Shown here: one piece after another, positions 1-10,059 of the stretch
Layout of the letters: each line of letters begins with the position of its first letter
Numbering within the stretch: the stretch's first letter is position 1
The notes under the pieces: model-generated
Seen by the model: only the letters and a program-made list of their open reading frames with translations
Databases searched by the model: none
What the model was told of the DNA's origin: nothing
Assembly (NCBI GenBank): GCA_013368445.1
Contig: JAACJO010000004.1
Coordinates: 1,116,001 to 1,180,000, forward strand
Source of the DNA: Leucocoprinus leucothites
Lineage: Eukaryota > Basidiomycota > Agaricomycetes > Agaricales > Agaricaceae
Direction of reading: 5' to 3'
DNA: 64,000 nt
Made by a program: the position numbers and the translations under genes

Positions 1-701
1 TTGGGACCTCAGTCCTCAATCCCAGAGGCTGACTTTGAGTTGCCTCCTCACCCAGTGCCTGGTGACGTTTTGTCCCTCGCACCTATTACTCAACCTCCGG
101 TGGCTTTGAGCCCCACAGGTCCCTCCACCACTCCTCCTAGCAGCTCCATCGCACCCCGGGCTGGCCCCTCTGCTCCCTCCTCTGTTGGACCTGACCTGGA
201 GGAGGAGGCCCTTGCCACCTATGAAGGTCTTCGTTGATTGGGGAGATGGTTCTCAAATCTTGATCCTGCTGCTGTCATAACCGACACAGCCCAATGCTTG
301 TATGCTCTCTATGTCATGGGGAGCATATGGGAATTCAGGAAGAGGGGCTGGGCTGATACCCAGCTCACTCCGATGTTTCAGAAGCAGGAGTGGCCTATGG
401 TTGACTTCTTCCTTCACTCTGAGGGCTTTTCGACCGGCCCTAATCAACCACATGGTGACCACGAGTTGTCCCATGGATCCGCTGACAAAGCAGGTCCATG
501 TGACATCAGCATAGGTGACCCTGAAAGGCGAATCCCCCTGTTCCACCCACTGCTGCTGGGGATCCCTGTCCCCACATCAAGTATGTCAACTGTGCCAAGT
601 TGCATGCAGCTGACAATCGCAAGTGCCCATTCTGGCAACCCTGGTTTGACTGGCTTTGGCTTGAAAACCATCGCCGTGATGCCGCTTGGTCATGTCTGTA
701 G
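1..701 (+). pseudogene. ORF1 remnant of H1 (gag-like nucleic-acid-binding protein)
   Basis: The reading starts in a proline/serine-rich N-terminal region with a stop at 235-237. It continues through a segment ending in the family motif HGSADKAGPCDI (about residues 155-167), then jumps by internal deletion and frame change to the C-terminal knuckle region (CPHIKYVNC...HAADNRKCPFW). The stop is TAG at 699-701. ORF1 proteins of non-LTR elements bind their RNA and form the transposition particle. The missing stretch should hold the conserved WFDLWDSQ segment and two zinc knuckles, so no working product is expected. Confidence 0.8.
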
Positions 702-1032
702 GGTTCTCTTCCCTGCAGGTTGCATTGTCCACCCCCACACTGTGCGTGGTGGGCTCTGGAGATCCATGCTGTGCACCTTCCATCCGCTGGCAAATCAGAA
801 CAGCCCAACTTGTATTGTAGTATGCTTTCATTTTGAACTATGTACCACTGCATGAAGATGTCATTTGTACTAGGCAGACTTTGGACTCGTATTTATACCT
901 AGCTATGTAGATGTGTAGTTGGTAGTGGTACTATCTGCATGTTGTAGTAGTTGGGCACGGACTGCTATCGCACACTGCATTATAAATTGGCAACCCCTCC
1001 AGAGTCGCATTTGATTAAATTAAAAAAAAAAA
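1..1032 (+). mobile_element. H1: ORF1-only LINE-like element, Ha1 subtype, internally deleted
   Basis: This is the 3' part of an H element entering from the window edge. It holds an ORF1 remnant (1-701), a 3' UTR of about 310 nt, the family 3' block (GGACTGC at 969-975, then TTATAAATTGG and TTGATT) and an A-rich tail ending at 1032. About 1 kb of ORF1 is missing near 510-520: the reading goes directly from the proline-rich middle to the last zinc knuckle, compared with H9. It lies in opposite orientation inside H2, whose sequence resumes right after the tail. The element was presumably moved by LINE machinery. Confidence 0.85.
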
Positions 1033-1701
1033 GGTGGTCCAGCCATGGCTGGCCCACTATTTGCCCATGGAAATGTGTGCACTCCTGTGCCCACTCATCT
1101 TGAATTCATAGATGGCACTAGCAAGATAGCTAGCACATGCCTTGGCATAGTCCTCATCAAGGAGGGAATCGTCAGGGAGTTCTCGCATGAAGTGCAAAAA
1201 CTCCTTGAGGCCATTGAAAGCCTGCTTGGCTGCAGCATCGTCTCCAGGCATGGTCCCAGTGGAGGACAACAGAGTGGATGGTGCAATCAGGGGAGGAGTG
1301 GGAACTGGGTAGTACGTGGTACTACCAGTGACAAGAGGGGCCTTGGGACCTAAGATCACTGGAGGCTGAGTAGTAGGTGCCAGCAACAGAATGTCAGTGG
1401 GCACTGAGGAGAGAGGTGAGGGTAACTGAATGTCAGCCCTCATGGAGGTGGCCAGAGCCTTGAATTCTGCCATAGAGCGGCTGGGATGGGTAGAGGTAGA
1501 GGGCCTGGGGGCCTCTTTGATTGTGTCAAGCTCGTCATCACCAGATGCAATGTCAGAGTCGAGGTCCATGTTCGTGATCTCGTGACTAATAGCTTTAGAC
1601 TTTTGCCTACCCATGTTTCACTAGTGTAGACAATGTAGTATTGTGCTCAAACTAAGACACCAACTCAAGAGATGGTGGTGGTAAGAGGACAAGAAGGGAT
1701 G
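1033..1701 (-). mobile_element. H2: 5' part of an ORF1-only element (Hb-like)
   Basis: The minus strand carries the start of an H element. Its 5' terminus at about 1701 reads CATCCCTTCTTGTCCTCT, matching the 5' ends of H3, H6, H9 and H11. A leader of about 85 nt leads to an ATG at 1614. The ORF1 N-terminus (MGRQKSKAISHEI..., then a proline/serine-rich linker) stays open to 1057 and reads on to about 1033, where the poly(A) end of H1 interrupts it. The rest of H2 lies beyond the left window edge. The same N-terminus in H6 and H3 places it with Hb. Confidence 0.82.
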
Positions 1702-2069
1702 GATACTGCAGCTATCACTAGCCATACATTCACTCCTTGTTTGGTGTTCCAACATTGAATTTTGGCCATGAGTTTGTCATTTGTCATTGCACTTAGGTCG
1801 GGGTTCTTCTTCGAGGAGCGGGGAGCCATGGTGGTAGGAGGCAAGATGATCTTGATAAGAGATCAAGGATTAGTAAGTCCTTGAGGGCTCAGTCCTAAAG
1901 GGGGAATACTGTCACGATCTGTGATTGCAACCTCTCCAATTTGATCTCCGACTATTCTTTCAATTTCTGATTCCCACAATTTTTCATTATCTACTATTTC
2001 TATAAATATTTCGCAGCCTGTTTCTGCTCATCATTCTATCATCTTTTCATTTGCGCTCATATTCATTTA
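1701..2069 (+). mobile_element. T1: Ty3/gypsy 3' end with polypurine tract and partial LTR
   Basis: This looks like the extreme 3' end of a Ty3-type element. A short reading frame end (stop at about 1881-1883) is followed by a polypurine tract AAAGGGGGAA at 1898-1907. Three bases later an LTR opens with TGTCACGATCTG at 1910. The LTR is homologous to the first 160 bp of the T3 LTR at 60879 and is cut at about 2069 by the A-rich 3' tail of H3. The remaining LTR is not found on the far side of H3, so a later deletion or rearrangement removed it. The assignment of 1701-1883 to pol is inferred from position only. Confidence 0.75.
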
Positions 2070-2219
2070 TTTTTTTTATTTTTTATTTAATTTAATATCA
2101 AAGATTTATTACGCGGTGCCTGGTTGCAGTCTGCACTCGCCAACATAATACAGGGCCTAAGTACTGCTACCTAAACCAAATACTACAAAGACAAGAATAG
2201 ATAAAGTCCTATCCAAATA

Positions 2220-2434
2220 CAGTGGCTCAAAAAACTGTCCCAATGTTTTCACATTTTGGACATATTTGCTAATACCAGGGCAGATATATGGCCTAGCATC
2301 CTGAAAATATTCACACAGGTACCTTGACATATTGGGCGCATATATTCCCATGATCACATGACCTTGTCCATCAATGAATTAATAATGAATTATCGAAAAT
2401 ATCTACTCATTGGGACAGTTTTTTGACCCCCTGT
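2220..2434 (+). repeat. Left terminal inverted repeat of the Tc1-like transposon
   Basis: The repeat is about 215 bp. Its outer end CAGTGGCTCAAAAAACTGTC recurs in inverted and slightly altered form at the inner end (CATTGGGACAGTTTTTTGAC at 2409-2428, then CCCCTG). The arm is thus itself bounded by inverted repeats, giving outer and inner candidate transposase sites in opposite orientation. Confidence 0.93.
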
Positions 2435-2566
2435 CAGCCTCCCAGTATCTACCTTGTAACATGCCAGGGGAGCATCAGGGCAGGCGTGGGAGTAATAAAC
2501 AAGATCATGTGACCTTGGTTGACATGTTGAGATGGCTACAACTGTCTTTCTTCCTGCCACTACATC

Positions 2567-3586
2567 ATGAAAGCTATCTCCTCTACCCAATACTCCCAAG
2601 TCACTTCTCTTCTCAAAGATGGCTATTCCTTGTGCCAGATTGAACATAAAACTGGTCTAGGAAAGTCTACTGTTGGGAGGATCAAGAAAGAAGTTGATGG
2701 GGACAAGGAAAACAACAAGGGAGGACGTCCTTCCAAGCTTTCTCCTCGTGATAAAAAAGCAATAATTCACCAAATAACCTCTGGAAAGCTAGACAATGCT
2801 GTCCAGGCTACAACTTTCATTAACTCTACTCTGTCTGACCCTGTCACACCCCAAACTGTCAGAAATACCCTTCAGGATAATGGATTTCGCTCTGTAACCA
2901 AGATCAAACGACCTCTACTCAAAAAGCGACATCGTGAGGAACACCTTGACTTTGCACATGAACATAGGAATTGGACAGTGGAGGACTGGAAGAGGGTGTT
3001 GTGGACAGATGAAACAAAGATCAACAGGATTGGGTCAGATGGAAAGGTGTATACCTGGAAGGAGAGGGGGGAACCACTGTCAGATAGGACCACTCTCCCT
3101 ACTGTCAAACATGGAGGAGGTGGTAACATGATGGTGTGGGGGTGTATGGGGTGGAATGGGGTAGGAAAGCTGATAGAGGTTCAAGGGAATATGGATGCAG
3201 TGCAATACTGCGAGATTTTGGACAATGGGGTGGTGGAAAGCTTTGAAAAGTTGGAGATGGAGGAGGAGGAGAGGATATTCCAGCAGGATAATGACCCAAA
3301 ACACACCTCAAAACTGGGACAACAATGGTTTGTGGACAACAACATTCAAGTTCTATCATGCCCTGCACAATCCCCTGACCTAAATCCCATTGAACACCTC
3401 TGGACCTACCTGAAGGACCAGCTGAAGGCATATGAAAGACCACCCAAGGGAGTATTTGAATTGTGGGAGAGGCTAGTAGAGGAGTGGAATAAGATTCCAG
3501 CAGAAAGGTGCCAAAGGCTGATAGAAAGCATGCCCAGAAGGATTGAGGCAGTTATCAGGGCAAGAGGAGGTCATACAAAGTATTGA
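2567..3586 (+). CDS. Tc1-like DD34E transposase, intact
   Basis: An uninterrupted 339-aa reading frame without introns, close to the usual 340-aa Tc1 size. It would bind the terminal repeats and cut and paste the element at TA sites in the nucleus. Residues 1-110 form paired helix-turn-helix DNA-binding regions with a GRPS hinge (53-56). Residues 115-290 form the DDE domain, with D148 (in LWTDET), D241 (in FQQDNDPKHTS) and E276 (in SPDLNPIEHLW). Exactly 34 residues separate D241 and E276, which is the Tc1 signature. The C-terminus ends in ARGGHTKY, as does the broken relative at 12803. ATG 2567 is the first start giving the full N-terminal helix. All catalytic residues are present, so activity is plausible. 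Confidence 0.95.
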   Translation: MKAISSTQYSQVTSLLKDGYSLCQIEHKTGLGKSTVGRIKKEVDGDKENNKGGRPSKLSPRDKKAIIHQITSGKLDNAVQATTFINSTLSDPVTPQTVRNTLQDNGFRSVTKIKRPLLKKRHREEHLDFAHEHRNWTVEDWKRVLWTDETKINRIGSDGKVYTWKERGEPLSDRTTLPTVKHGGGGNMMVWGCMGWNGVGKLIEVQGNMDAVQYCEILDNGVVESFEKLEMEEEERIFQQDNDPKHTSKLGQQWFVDNNIQVLSCPAQSPDLNPIEHLWTYLKDQLKAYERPPKGVFELWERLVEEWNKIPAERCQRLIESMPRRIEAVIRARGGHTKY

Positions 3587-3597
3587 GTAGGTAGATA

Positions 3598-3812
3598 ACA
3601 GAGGGTCAAAAAACTGTCCCAATGAGTAGATATTTTCGATAATTCATTATTAATTCATTGATGGACAAGGTCATGTGATCATGGGAATATATGCGCCCAA
3701 TATGTCAAGGTACCTGTGTGAATATTTTCAGGATGCTAGGCCATATATCTGCCCTGGTATTAGCAAATATGTCCAAAATGCGAAAACATTGGGACAGTTT
3801 TTTGAGCCACTG
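3598..3812 (-). repeat. Right terminal inverted repeat of the Tc1-like transposon
   Basis: This is the inverse of the left arm with about two mismatches: A/G near the outer end and C/T near the inner end. The inner boundary CAGAGGGTCAAAAAAC mirrors the outer boundary CAGTGGCTCAAAAAAC. It starts about a dozen bases after the transposase stop codon. Confidence 0.93.
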
Positions 3813-3971
3813 TATAGTACACTACTTGATGGCAAAGATACATGGCATAGTAACAAAGAAGCAAAACTAGAGTCCAACTTGCAGACCTCTAACAGTAAGC
3901 TTACATTCATGTGTGGCCCAAGCAACATACCAATGGGGTTAGAAGATGCATTGAAGCAGGTACTCGACCTA

Positions 3972-5830
3972 CTACTGGGGCCTCCTATTGTCCTCCTTGT
4001 GATGGCTAAACCAATCACAGTCAAACTGGTGGCACCAGAACAGGCACTTTCTATCATCAGCTGCATGGTCACCCTTGCAGTTGATACATGAGATGTAGGG
4101 ACAGGGCTCCCTGGCAGATGTGGGCAGGATGGGGGGGTTGGCCTTTGGATTCCCCTTACAGCACGATGATGTAGAGCAATGATTCTCACTACAGTGAGGA
4201 CCACCACACTGGGAACACCTAAGCATGTGGTTGCGGCAGGTGGGAGTAGAGTGACCAAAGCACTAGCAGCACTGGCACTAGAGAACACTGGGGTGAGCAT
4301 GGGTGGGCTTGATGATGGCCTGCATACTGTTGAAGTCAAGGTACTTGTTGAGGAGCTTCTTGGCACTAGCTCCTGACTGAGAGTCCCATAGGTCGAACCA
4401 AACAGTGGTGGCGTTGGCCTTGGGGGAGTTGTGCATGATGCACACAGATGAAACGTCAGCAAAAGTGTCCTTGAATGGAGACAATTGCATATGATTGGTG
4501 ATCTGAACTGGCATAATATGGATGCTGTTCATGTGGAAGGGGACGTCAAGGATCTTGAGATAAGACCTCGACCTGGGGTAGCATGTCTTCAACTTAAATG
4601 GGGCAGTGAAGACAGAGGGAATAGCAGACTCAACAACAGTGATGTCAGAGTCCGAGGGTATGGTAGAGGTGTACAGCACAATAGTACTGTACGCCTTGGT
4701 GATATTCTCAATGCACAAAGAAGACTTGGCATGTGAGAGGGCATTGTTGAGAAGGCGCATGGCCTTTTGGTGGAGATAGGTGATCTCACTGGCATCCCCA
4801 GTGAAATCAAGGAACAATTGATGGTGGGTGGGCCTGGCAGTGGTCATGTGCAGCTTCTTAGCAGAGCTGGCGGTGGCAGTGGCAGCCTGATGCATCACGG
4901 TGATGCAATCAGGATCGAGGGAGGGGTTTGCCTGTACCAGCTTGATGAGTGACACAGGCAGCACTGAAGCACCAGAGCAGAAGTGGGGATGGGCACCTTT
5001 GTGGGCACTTGAGGGGGGCCACTAGTGCATGCCTTAGGGGGTGCTTGCTTGGGTGGTACAGGAGGACAGGCCGGGGTGGGCCACAGTGCCTTGGGTGTTT
5101 GCTTGGGCACCTTGTGGGAGCCCATGTCAATGTCATGTGGTTCTGCTTTGTCAGCAGATCCATGGGTCACCTCACGGATGACACGTGTGTCTTTAGGGGA
5201 GGCTTCTGACTCATTGAACTGAGTGAAGCCCTGCATGAAGGAGCAAAAGGTGGTCCAGCTACAGCTGGCCCACTGTTTGCCCATGGAAATGCATGCACTC
5301 CCATGCCCGCTCATCTCGAATTCATAGATGGCACTAGCAAGATAGTTAGCACATGCCTTGGCATAGTCCTTGTCGAGGAGAGAATCATCAGGGAGCTCTC
5401 ACATGAAGTGCAAGAACTTCTTGAGGCCGTTGAAAGCCCACTTGGCCACAGCATCGTCTCCAGGCATGGTCCCAGTGGAGGATGACAGGGTAGATAGTGC
5501 AATCGGGGGAGGAGTGGGACCTGGGTAGTACATGGTACCACCAGTGACAAGAGGGGCCTTGGGACCAAAGGTCACCAGAGGCTGAGTAGTAGGTGCCAGT
5601 GATGGAACATCAGTGGGCACCAAGGAGAGGGGTGAGGGCAGCTGAATGTCAGCCCTCATGGAGGCAATAGCAGCCTTGAAGTCTGCCATCGTGCGGGTTG
5701 GCTGGGTGGAGGTGGAGGGCCTAGGGGCCTCTTCGATTGTATTGAGCTCATCATGGCTAGATGCGATGTCAGAGTCGAGGTCCATGTTCACAATTTCATG
5801 AGCAACAGCTTTAGATTTGCATCTACCCAT
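3972..5830 (-). pseudogene. ORF1 of H3 (Hb type), frameshifted
   Basis: The reading is spread over four open stretches: 5830-5399, 5314-4895, 4964-4278 and 4226-3972. Visible in order are a basic N-terminus (MGRCKSKA), a Pro/Ser/Thr-rich linker, the HGSADKAEP motif, a proline-rich stretch, a folded middle region with WFDLWDSQSGASAKK, and C-terminal zinc knuckles (CQCCWCFGH..., CSQCGGPH..., CINCKGDH...). It ends HHKEDNRRPQ. One break is a TAG replacing the conserved CAG just before the first knuckle. The middle region and knuckles align with LINE-A ORF1, so this is a diverged ORF1 paralogue. Confidence 0.85.
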
Positions 5831-5916
5831 GTTAGCTAGAGTAGAATCAGTGTATACTAGACATCTAACTGCACACCAGCTAAGAGATGGTGGTGGTAAG
5901 AGGTCAAGGAGGGATG

Positions 5917-6582
5917 CCACAATCTAAATTGTTCCTCAAGATCATTGGTGTCCCATACTGGGTAGCCAATTCTTCCAATCCTCTTTCCCCTGCCTTTGTT
6001 GAGCAGGCCCTTGGCCAATCCCCCCTCTTCAAAAATGTCATCCTCGCTGCTCACCCTTGTGTCATGAAAGCTTCCCCTAAGTCGGATACAGCTGTCATAT
6101 AGTTCGACATCTGGGACTCCCAAAATGGTACTAAGGCCAAGACATTGGTTAACTGCACCATTAACTTCAGATGACATGTTGGTACTATCTGTGCTACCAG
6201 TATGCATCCTGGTGTTGTGCAATGCAGGAACTGTTGGAGGTGAGGCCACCCCACTCATGTGTGCCGTGCCCTTGGTGCTCACTGTTAAATTTGTGGTGGT
6301 CCTCATTGTATTGAGAATCACCACTTTATGGCCTGGTGTTGCAAGGCCAACCCTAAATCCAACCCCCCTTGTGATGCTACCCCTGATGGCATCCCATGCC
6401 CTCACCTTGAGAACTTCAAATGTCTCAACTGCAAAGGTGATCACCATGCTAATGACACTAAATGCCCATTTTGGAGAAACAGGTTTGACTGGACCTGGCA
6501 CTCTAACAAAGCTGCTGAATCACATACTGCATGTGCTGTTTGAGCCAACACCAATTGCTCCAGTGGTGGAGTTGCCATTTAA
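5917..6582 (+). pseudogene. LINE-A ORF1 C-terminal fragment (A1)
   Basis: This aligns with about residues 705-922 of the intact ORF1 in A10: FLKIIGVPYWVANSSNPLSP, ...FENV/FKNV..., the WFDIWDSQNGTKAK region (here with TAG for the W codon), and the knuckle block ending in CLNCKGDHHANDTKCPFW. It has several frame changes. The TAA at 6580-6582 is followed after two bases by the ORF2 ATG at 6585, the same TAAATATG junction found in every other copy. Confidence 0.85.
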
Positions 6583-6857
6583 ATATGTCTGGTAAGAACA
6601 ACACTATTTCTTCTGTTCATATCTATTCACAAAACATGGGACACTCTTATGCCCTAGTTGATACTATTCTTGAGTCCAAGAAGCTGGACTTTGACATTAA
6701 TTTTCTACAAGAACCTCCATGGAATCATATCTGCAAGGCACCTTCTACAACTAACCCTGAAGGGGATGATGTCATGGGTGCCCCTATTCATCCTGAGTGG
6801 TTGTGTATAGTTCACCCTACTAAACCCAATGACCCCTGCCTCTGTACTTTAACTTAC

Positions 6858-7416
6858 TGTTAAGCACACAAATGCTATGGGTGAGAAGCCGATGTCTAGG
6901 ACCGGATGGACAGAGGTGGTACAGAGGTAAGGCAGGAGCCGGTCTTTGAATGCGGGAGCGGGCTGTGGCCTCAACTTATGTGTTGTGCCAACTACTGACA
7001 CTTGACCCGAATTTCAGACAAGATAAGAGAGCAGAGGATGAACAGAGAGCAGAGGAAAGTAGCGTATCGCTAAGTTGATTATCAGACTGCCCCATCCAAG
7101 TACAAAGTCGTGCTACTTATATACGATGTGGAATATAGGATCGGATAAGGAAAACAAGCAAAGTAGTAAACGGAGAAATAATCAAAGTGGAGTCCACAAA
7201 TTTTACAAGGCTAGAAGATAGAAAATTTACTATTAAACGGTTGTCAGAAAATTTCGACAAGGCGGTATGAATTAATAAAATGGAAGGTGTCAGAATAAGT
7301 CCAAAGGTGAAAGACCAATAAAAACCAAAGTAACCGATATGCGAGAATGGATAGGATTTCATGAAAATATTACCAAGTTCAAACCATCAGCCATTCTTGA
7401 GGCCCAGCTTGTGACA
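6858..7416 (-). mobile_element. Solo LTR SL1 (Ty3-like, 559 bp) with 5-bp duplication
   Basis: The minus strand reads TGTCACAAGCTGGGCC to GTGCTTAACA. CTTAC flanks it on both sides (6853-6857 and 7417-7421), and the LINE-A endonuclease reading resumes directly after. It contains a TATA motif (TATATAAG) and about 30 nt downstream AGTCTGATAAT (complement of 7078-7088), the likely RNA start shared with T2. No internal region is present, which suggests loss by recombination between two LTRs. Confidence 0.93.
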
Positions 7417-7459
7417 CTTACATTCACAGGTGTCTGCTTTGTATGAGACCCATCCTTCG

Positions 7460-8402
7460 AACTCGCAGAGAGCCTTGAGCTCGGATGGAGAAAGGGAGTA
7501 AATGGTGCCAACGGGAGGTTGAGCACCTTCTTTAAGGTTGATCTTGAGGTCATAGGGGCGATGCAGGGCAAGAGTATCAGCACGAGCCTTGCTGAAGACG
7601 TCAGCAAATTCGTGATATTCACTGGGCACATTAGAGAGGTCTGCTGACTCATCTGAGACATGAGCCAAGCCAGCGGAAGCGGATGTCAAGTTCAAATTGA
7701 TATGGAAGTTTACTGAGCCAGGAAGACATGAAGCGCAAATAAAAGCAGGAGCATTGATGAGCAAAATGTGAGGATGCGCAGGAACCTAATCAGAAGTGGA
7801 CGAAGGGGTCCCAGATGGTGATGAATCCAGAGGAAGGGCATCAGCCATCGGGCTAGGATTGGGTGACAATGCAGAAACTGCTGTAGAAGTGGATGCGACG
7901 TGAACAGAAGGGGCAGGAGTATCTGGCAAATGTGATCAGAATGTAATACTGCTCAAAGCCCAGTCAATCAATGGATTGTAGCGGGTGAGCCAGTTGTGTC
8001 CAAGAACCACAGAGCAAGAAGAATCGAGCTGGGTGACATACAAGTCAAGGGTCATAGATTCACCACTAGGAAAAGTAACAGGCAAGTTCACTAACTCAGT
8101 AATATAACTATTTGACAATCCGTCAAATAGGCGAAGCTCGATTGGAGGGATAGGAGAGGTCAGAAGGGAATGAGTGCAGGTGAATTCAGAATCAATAAAG
8201 CAATGAGTAGAGCTGGAGTCAACGAGAGCACTGAAGAGGAGCTGTTGGATATTATCGGATGAGCAAATTGAAGAAGAAGAAAGTGAAACAGAAAGGGAAT
8301 TGGGATTGGAAAGAGTGGACACATTGAGGTGGAGGAGACTCTCTGGTGCACAGATGAGCTCAACGTGACCCTCAGTCTGTGCAGAGTCCTGAGGGCTGCT
8401 CC
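7460..8402 (-). pseudogene. T2 protease and start of reverse transcriptase
   Basis: The frame is -1 relative to gag. A retropepsin core is visible at 8322-7936: [12 protein letters not shown] (family form LVDSG) and, later, [20 protein letters not shown] stop follows. The conserved DLSNVPSEYHEFADVFSKA linker and the start of RT (HRPYDLKINL... then SPSELKALCEF) run to about 7460. The change of the protease DSG triad to DSS would be expected to damage catalysis. It is truncated before any RT catalytic motif. Confidence 0.87.
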
Positions 8403-9995
8403 CTATTTTTCTGAACTCTTTTCAGAGTCCTTGGTGGGAGCCACTTCAACCTTGCAGATCTTGGCCCTGTTCTGCTTTCTATGGCATTGGTCAACCTTGT
8501 GACCTTTACCACCGCAGAACAAGCAGAGGTCTTCATCGATATGACGTTTGTGCTCTTTGGAAGTCAATTTGCTGTCCTTGCCTAGCTTGTCAGAAATATC
8601 CGGTTTTGTGGGACGGGTCAAAGGGCGTTACTGGTTAGAGGTGGATGGAGTGGGGGTAGTGGATTTGGAGGGGGCCTAAGAGGTATTGTGATTGTTGTTG
8701 CTGCCGCTGTTGTTGTTGTTGCTGTTGTTGTTGCCCTGATTAAAGTTAGATGGTTGTGACGAAGAGCCGCATTGGGGATTAGGCTGAGGGTTATTCAAGG
8801 AGTTGGAGGGTTTGGATTGCTTGTGCTCAGCAAGATCCTTTTCTGTGGCACGGGCACGTGCTCTTTCGTGATCACATTCCCAATAGTGACCATCAATGAG
8901 CATAGCCATACAGAGCATCTCCTGGAAGGTGTTGGGTTTACCCTGTTCACAGACACTGATAGGGTCCTGAATGCGATTAGGGAGACCCTTATAGTAGCGA
9001 TGGCAGAGGACCTCGTCACCCCAGCCGAGCTGTGCAGCATACTTCATGAAGTCAATGTTGTAAGTGGCGATCTTATCACCCAATTTCATCCGCAGGTTAT
9101 CAAGAAGTTCAGCTGCTTCTGACTTCGGGTTGGCAACCCCAAAGTGCGTGCAGAGCTTGCAGGTAAAAGCATCCCAATCCGTGATCCAATCATGGAAGAC
9201 GCCTTGCTCCTCCTGAGTGAGAGCAACCTCAAACCAGTCTAGAGCTACACTGGTGAGATAAGTCATTGCGAAGTTGACCTTTTGGCTATCTTCCTGGAAC
9301 TGAGTTGGGTTGGCGCAGAAGTAAAGATGGCATTGGATGAGGAAGGTGTTGAGCTTGTCTGGGTCTGTTCTGCTGAACATATCCGGAAGGCGAGCTTTAT
9401 TAATGGGAGCCATGTTAGGTTGGGGATGGTGGTCGAGGTTATCAGTGAGCTGGGATAAAGCATCGGCTAAGCAACCTTGAAAGCAATCACGATGACGAGG
9501 ATGAGGTGGAGGAGCAGGAAGGTCGTCGGATGAGGAAGAGGATGAGTCGTCGTCTGGGTCATTATCGTCGGGGTCATCGGGATTCTTGGGGCTACCGAGG
9601 TGATCTTCAATGTCTTCCCAATCATCATTCTCATCATCCTGGTGGGGAGGATCAACATAGTTGAGACCATCCTCATCACCTGGTTCTGAAGGACTGGATG
9701 GATCCCGATTGGGTGGCATACCACCAGGAGGTGCAGGAGTGCTAGGAGGACAAGTGTCATGACGGCGAGGCAACGGACGAGTAGGACGAGGGATTTGAGA
9801 GGGTTGGGGAGTTGAAGGCAAGTTGGGGTTTAGATGGCATGAACGGCGGATACGACTAGGAATACAATTATTTCCCGAACTGCGAGTGGAGCTTTCAGCC
9901 AGGGTAGTAGGGACAGAGTTGGAGCATTTTGGCTCCTGAGTGGTGGAAGTGGTGGCAGCGGGCTGATGCCATACTGCGGTGCAGGTATTTGCCAT
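8403..9995 (-). pseudogene. T2 gag with zinc knuckle
   Basis: A 439-aa open stretch starts at ATG 9995, 64 nt inside the 5' LTR end. It has a Pro/Ser-rich N-terminus, an acidic stretch (DDDSSSSSSDD), the capsid region with FSRTDPDKLNTFLIQC..., the YKGLPNRIQD motif, then an Asn-rich tail. TAG at 8676-8678 and a TAA shortly after interrupt it. In the same frame 8621-8403 encodes the nucleocapsid knuckle CLFCGGKGHKVDQC (CX2CX4HX4C). Gag forms the virus-like particle. The pol frame lies at -1, as in T3. Confidence 0.9.
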
Positions 9996-10046
9996 GACGA
10001 AGACAAGAGAAGGGAGCAGAGGGATGATGTGACAGTAGCGAGGCGT

Positions 10047-10057
10047 AGTCTGATAAT
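10047..10057 (-). promoter_or_regulatory. Self-primer binding site of T2
   Basis: Two bases inside the 5' LTR end, the minus strand reads ATTATCAGACT. This is exactly complementary to AGTCTGATAAT in the same LTR (complement of 10291-10301), which lies about 33 nt downstream of a TATATAAG motif and is thus the likely RNA 5' end. No tRNA-type TGG primer site is present. The arrangement is that of Tf1-type self-priming. Confidence 0.8.
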
Positions 10058-10059
10058 AC

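Larger units (their letters stand above)
2220..3812 (+). mobile_element. Tc1-like DNA transposon with 215-bp terminal inverted repeats
   Basis: This 1593-bp element is bounded by CAGTGGCTCAAAAAACTGTC and its exact inverse, flanked by TA on both sides (2218-2219 and 3813-3814). The uninterrupted relative at 18130-18150 reads straight across the site with a single TA, confirming a TA-target insertion into the H3 3' UTR. The arms 2220-2434 and 3598-3812 differ at only about two positions, and the transposase frame is intact. The insertion therefore looks much younger than its host H3. Confidence 0.96.
2069..5916 (-). mobile_element. H3: ORF1-only element, Hb subtype, full length but old
   Basis: On the minus strand the element runs from its 5' terminus at 5916 (CATCCCTCCTTGACCTCT) through ORF1 (5830 to 3972) and a 3' UTR to a degenerate A/T-rich tail at about 2069. 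Removing the Tc1-like insertion (2220-3812 plus TA) leaves about 2.25 kb, the standard H length. CpG dinucleotides are scarce and ORF1 is broken repeatedly, so this is an old copy. Its two flanks do not match: a Ty3 LTR on one side, LINE-A ORF1 on the other. No target duplication can be seen. Confidence 0.88.

Noticed and set aside
1..1701. Head-to-head H1/H2 as a twin-primed (inverted) single LINE insertion
   Set aside because: Twin priming places the inverted part upstream of the 3' part. Here the 3' part with its poly(A) comes first and the other element's interior follows, which is simple insertion of H1 into H2.
2157..2357. Small ORF with a near-identical partner at 3675-4091 on the other strand
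   Set aside because: Both lie in the inverted repeats of the Tc1-like element, so they are repeat-derived reading frames, not genes.
3728..4462. A 244-codon open frame on the minus strand over the H3 ORF1 end
   Set aside because: It is a shadow frame: the neighbouring frame carries the conserved WFDLWDSQ and zinc knuckles. The Ser/Pro/Thr-rich composition is typical of off-frame reading here.
8680..8760. CAA/GTT-type short repeats as a possible CRISPR or functional microsatellite
   Set aside because: They encode the Asn-rich tail of T2 gag, and no spacer-repeat periodicity is present.
10047..10059. A tRNA primer-binding site after the T2 LTR
   Set aside because: No TGG start and no recognisable tRNA 3' complement. 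The exact match to the element's own predicted RNA start explains the site better.
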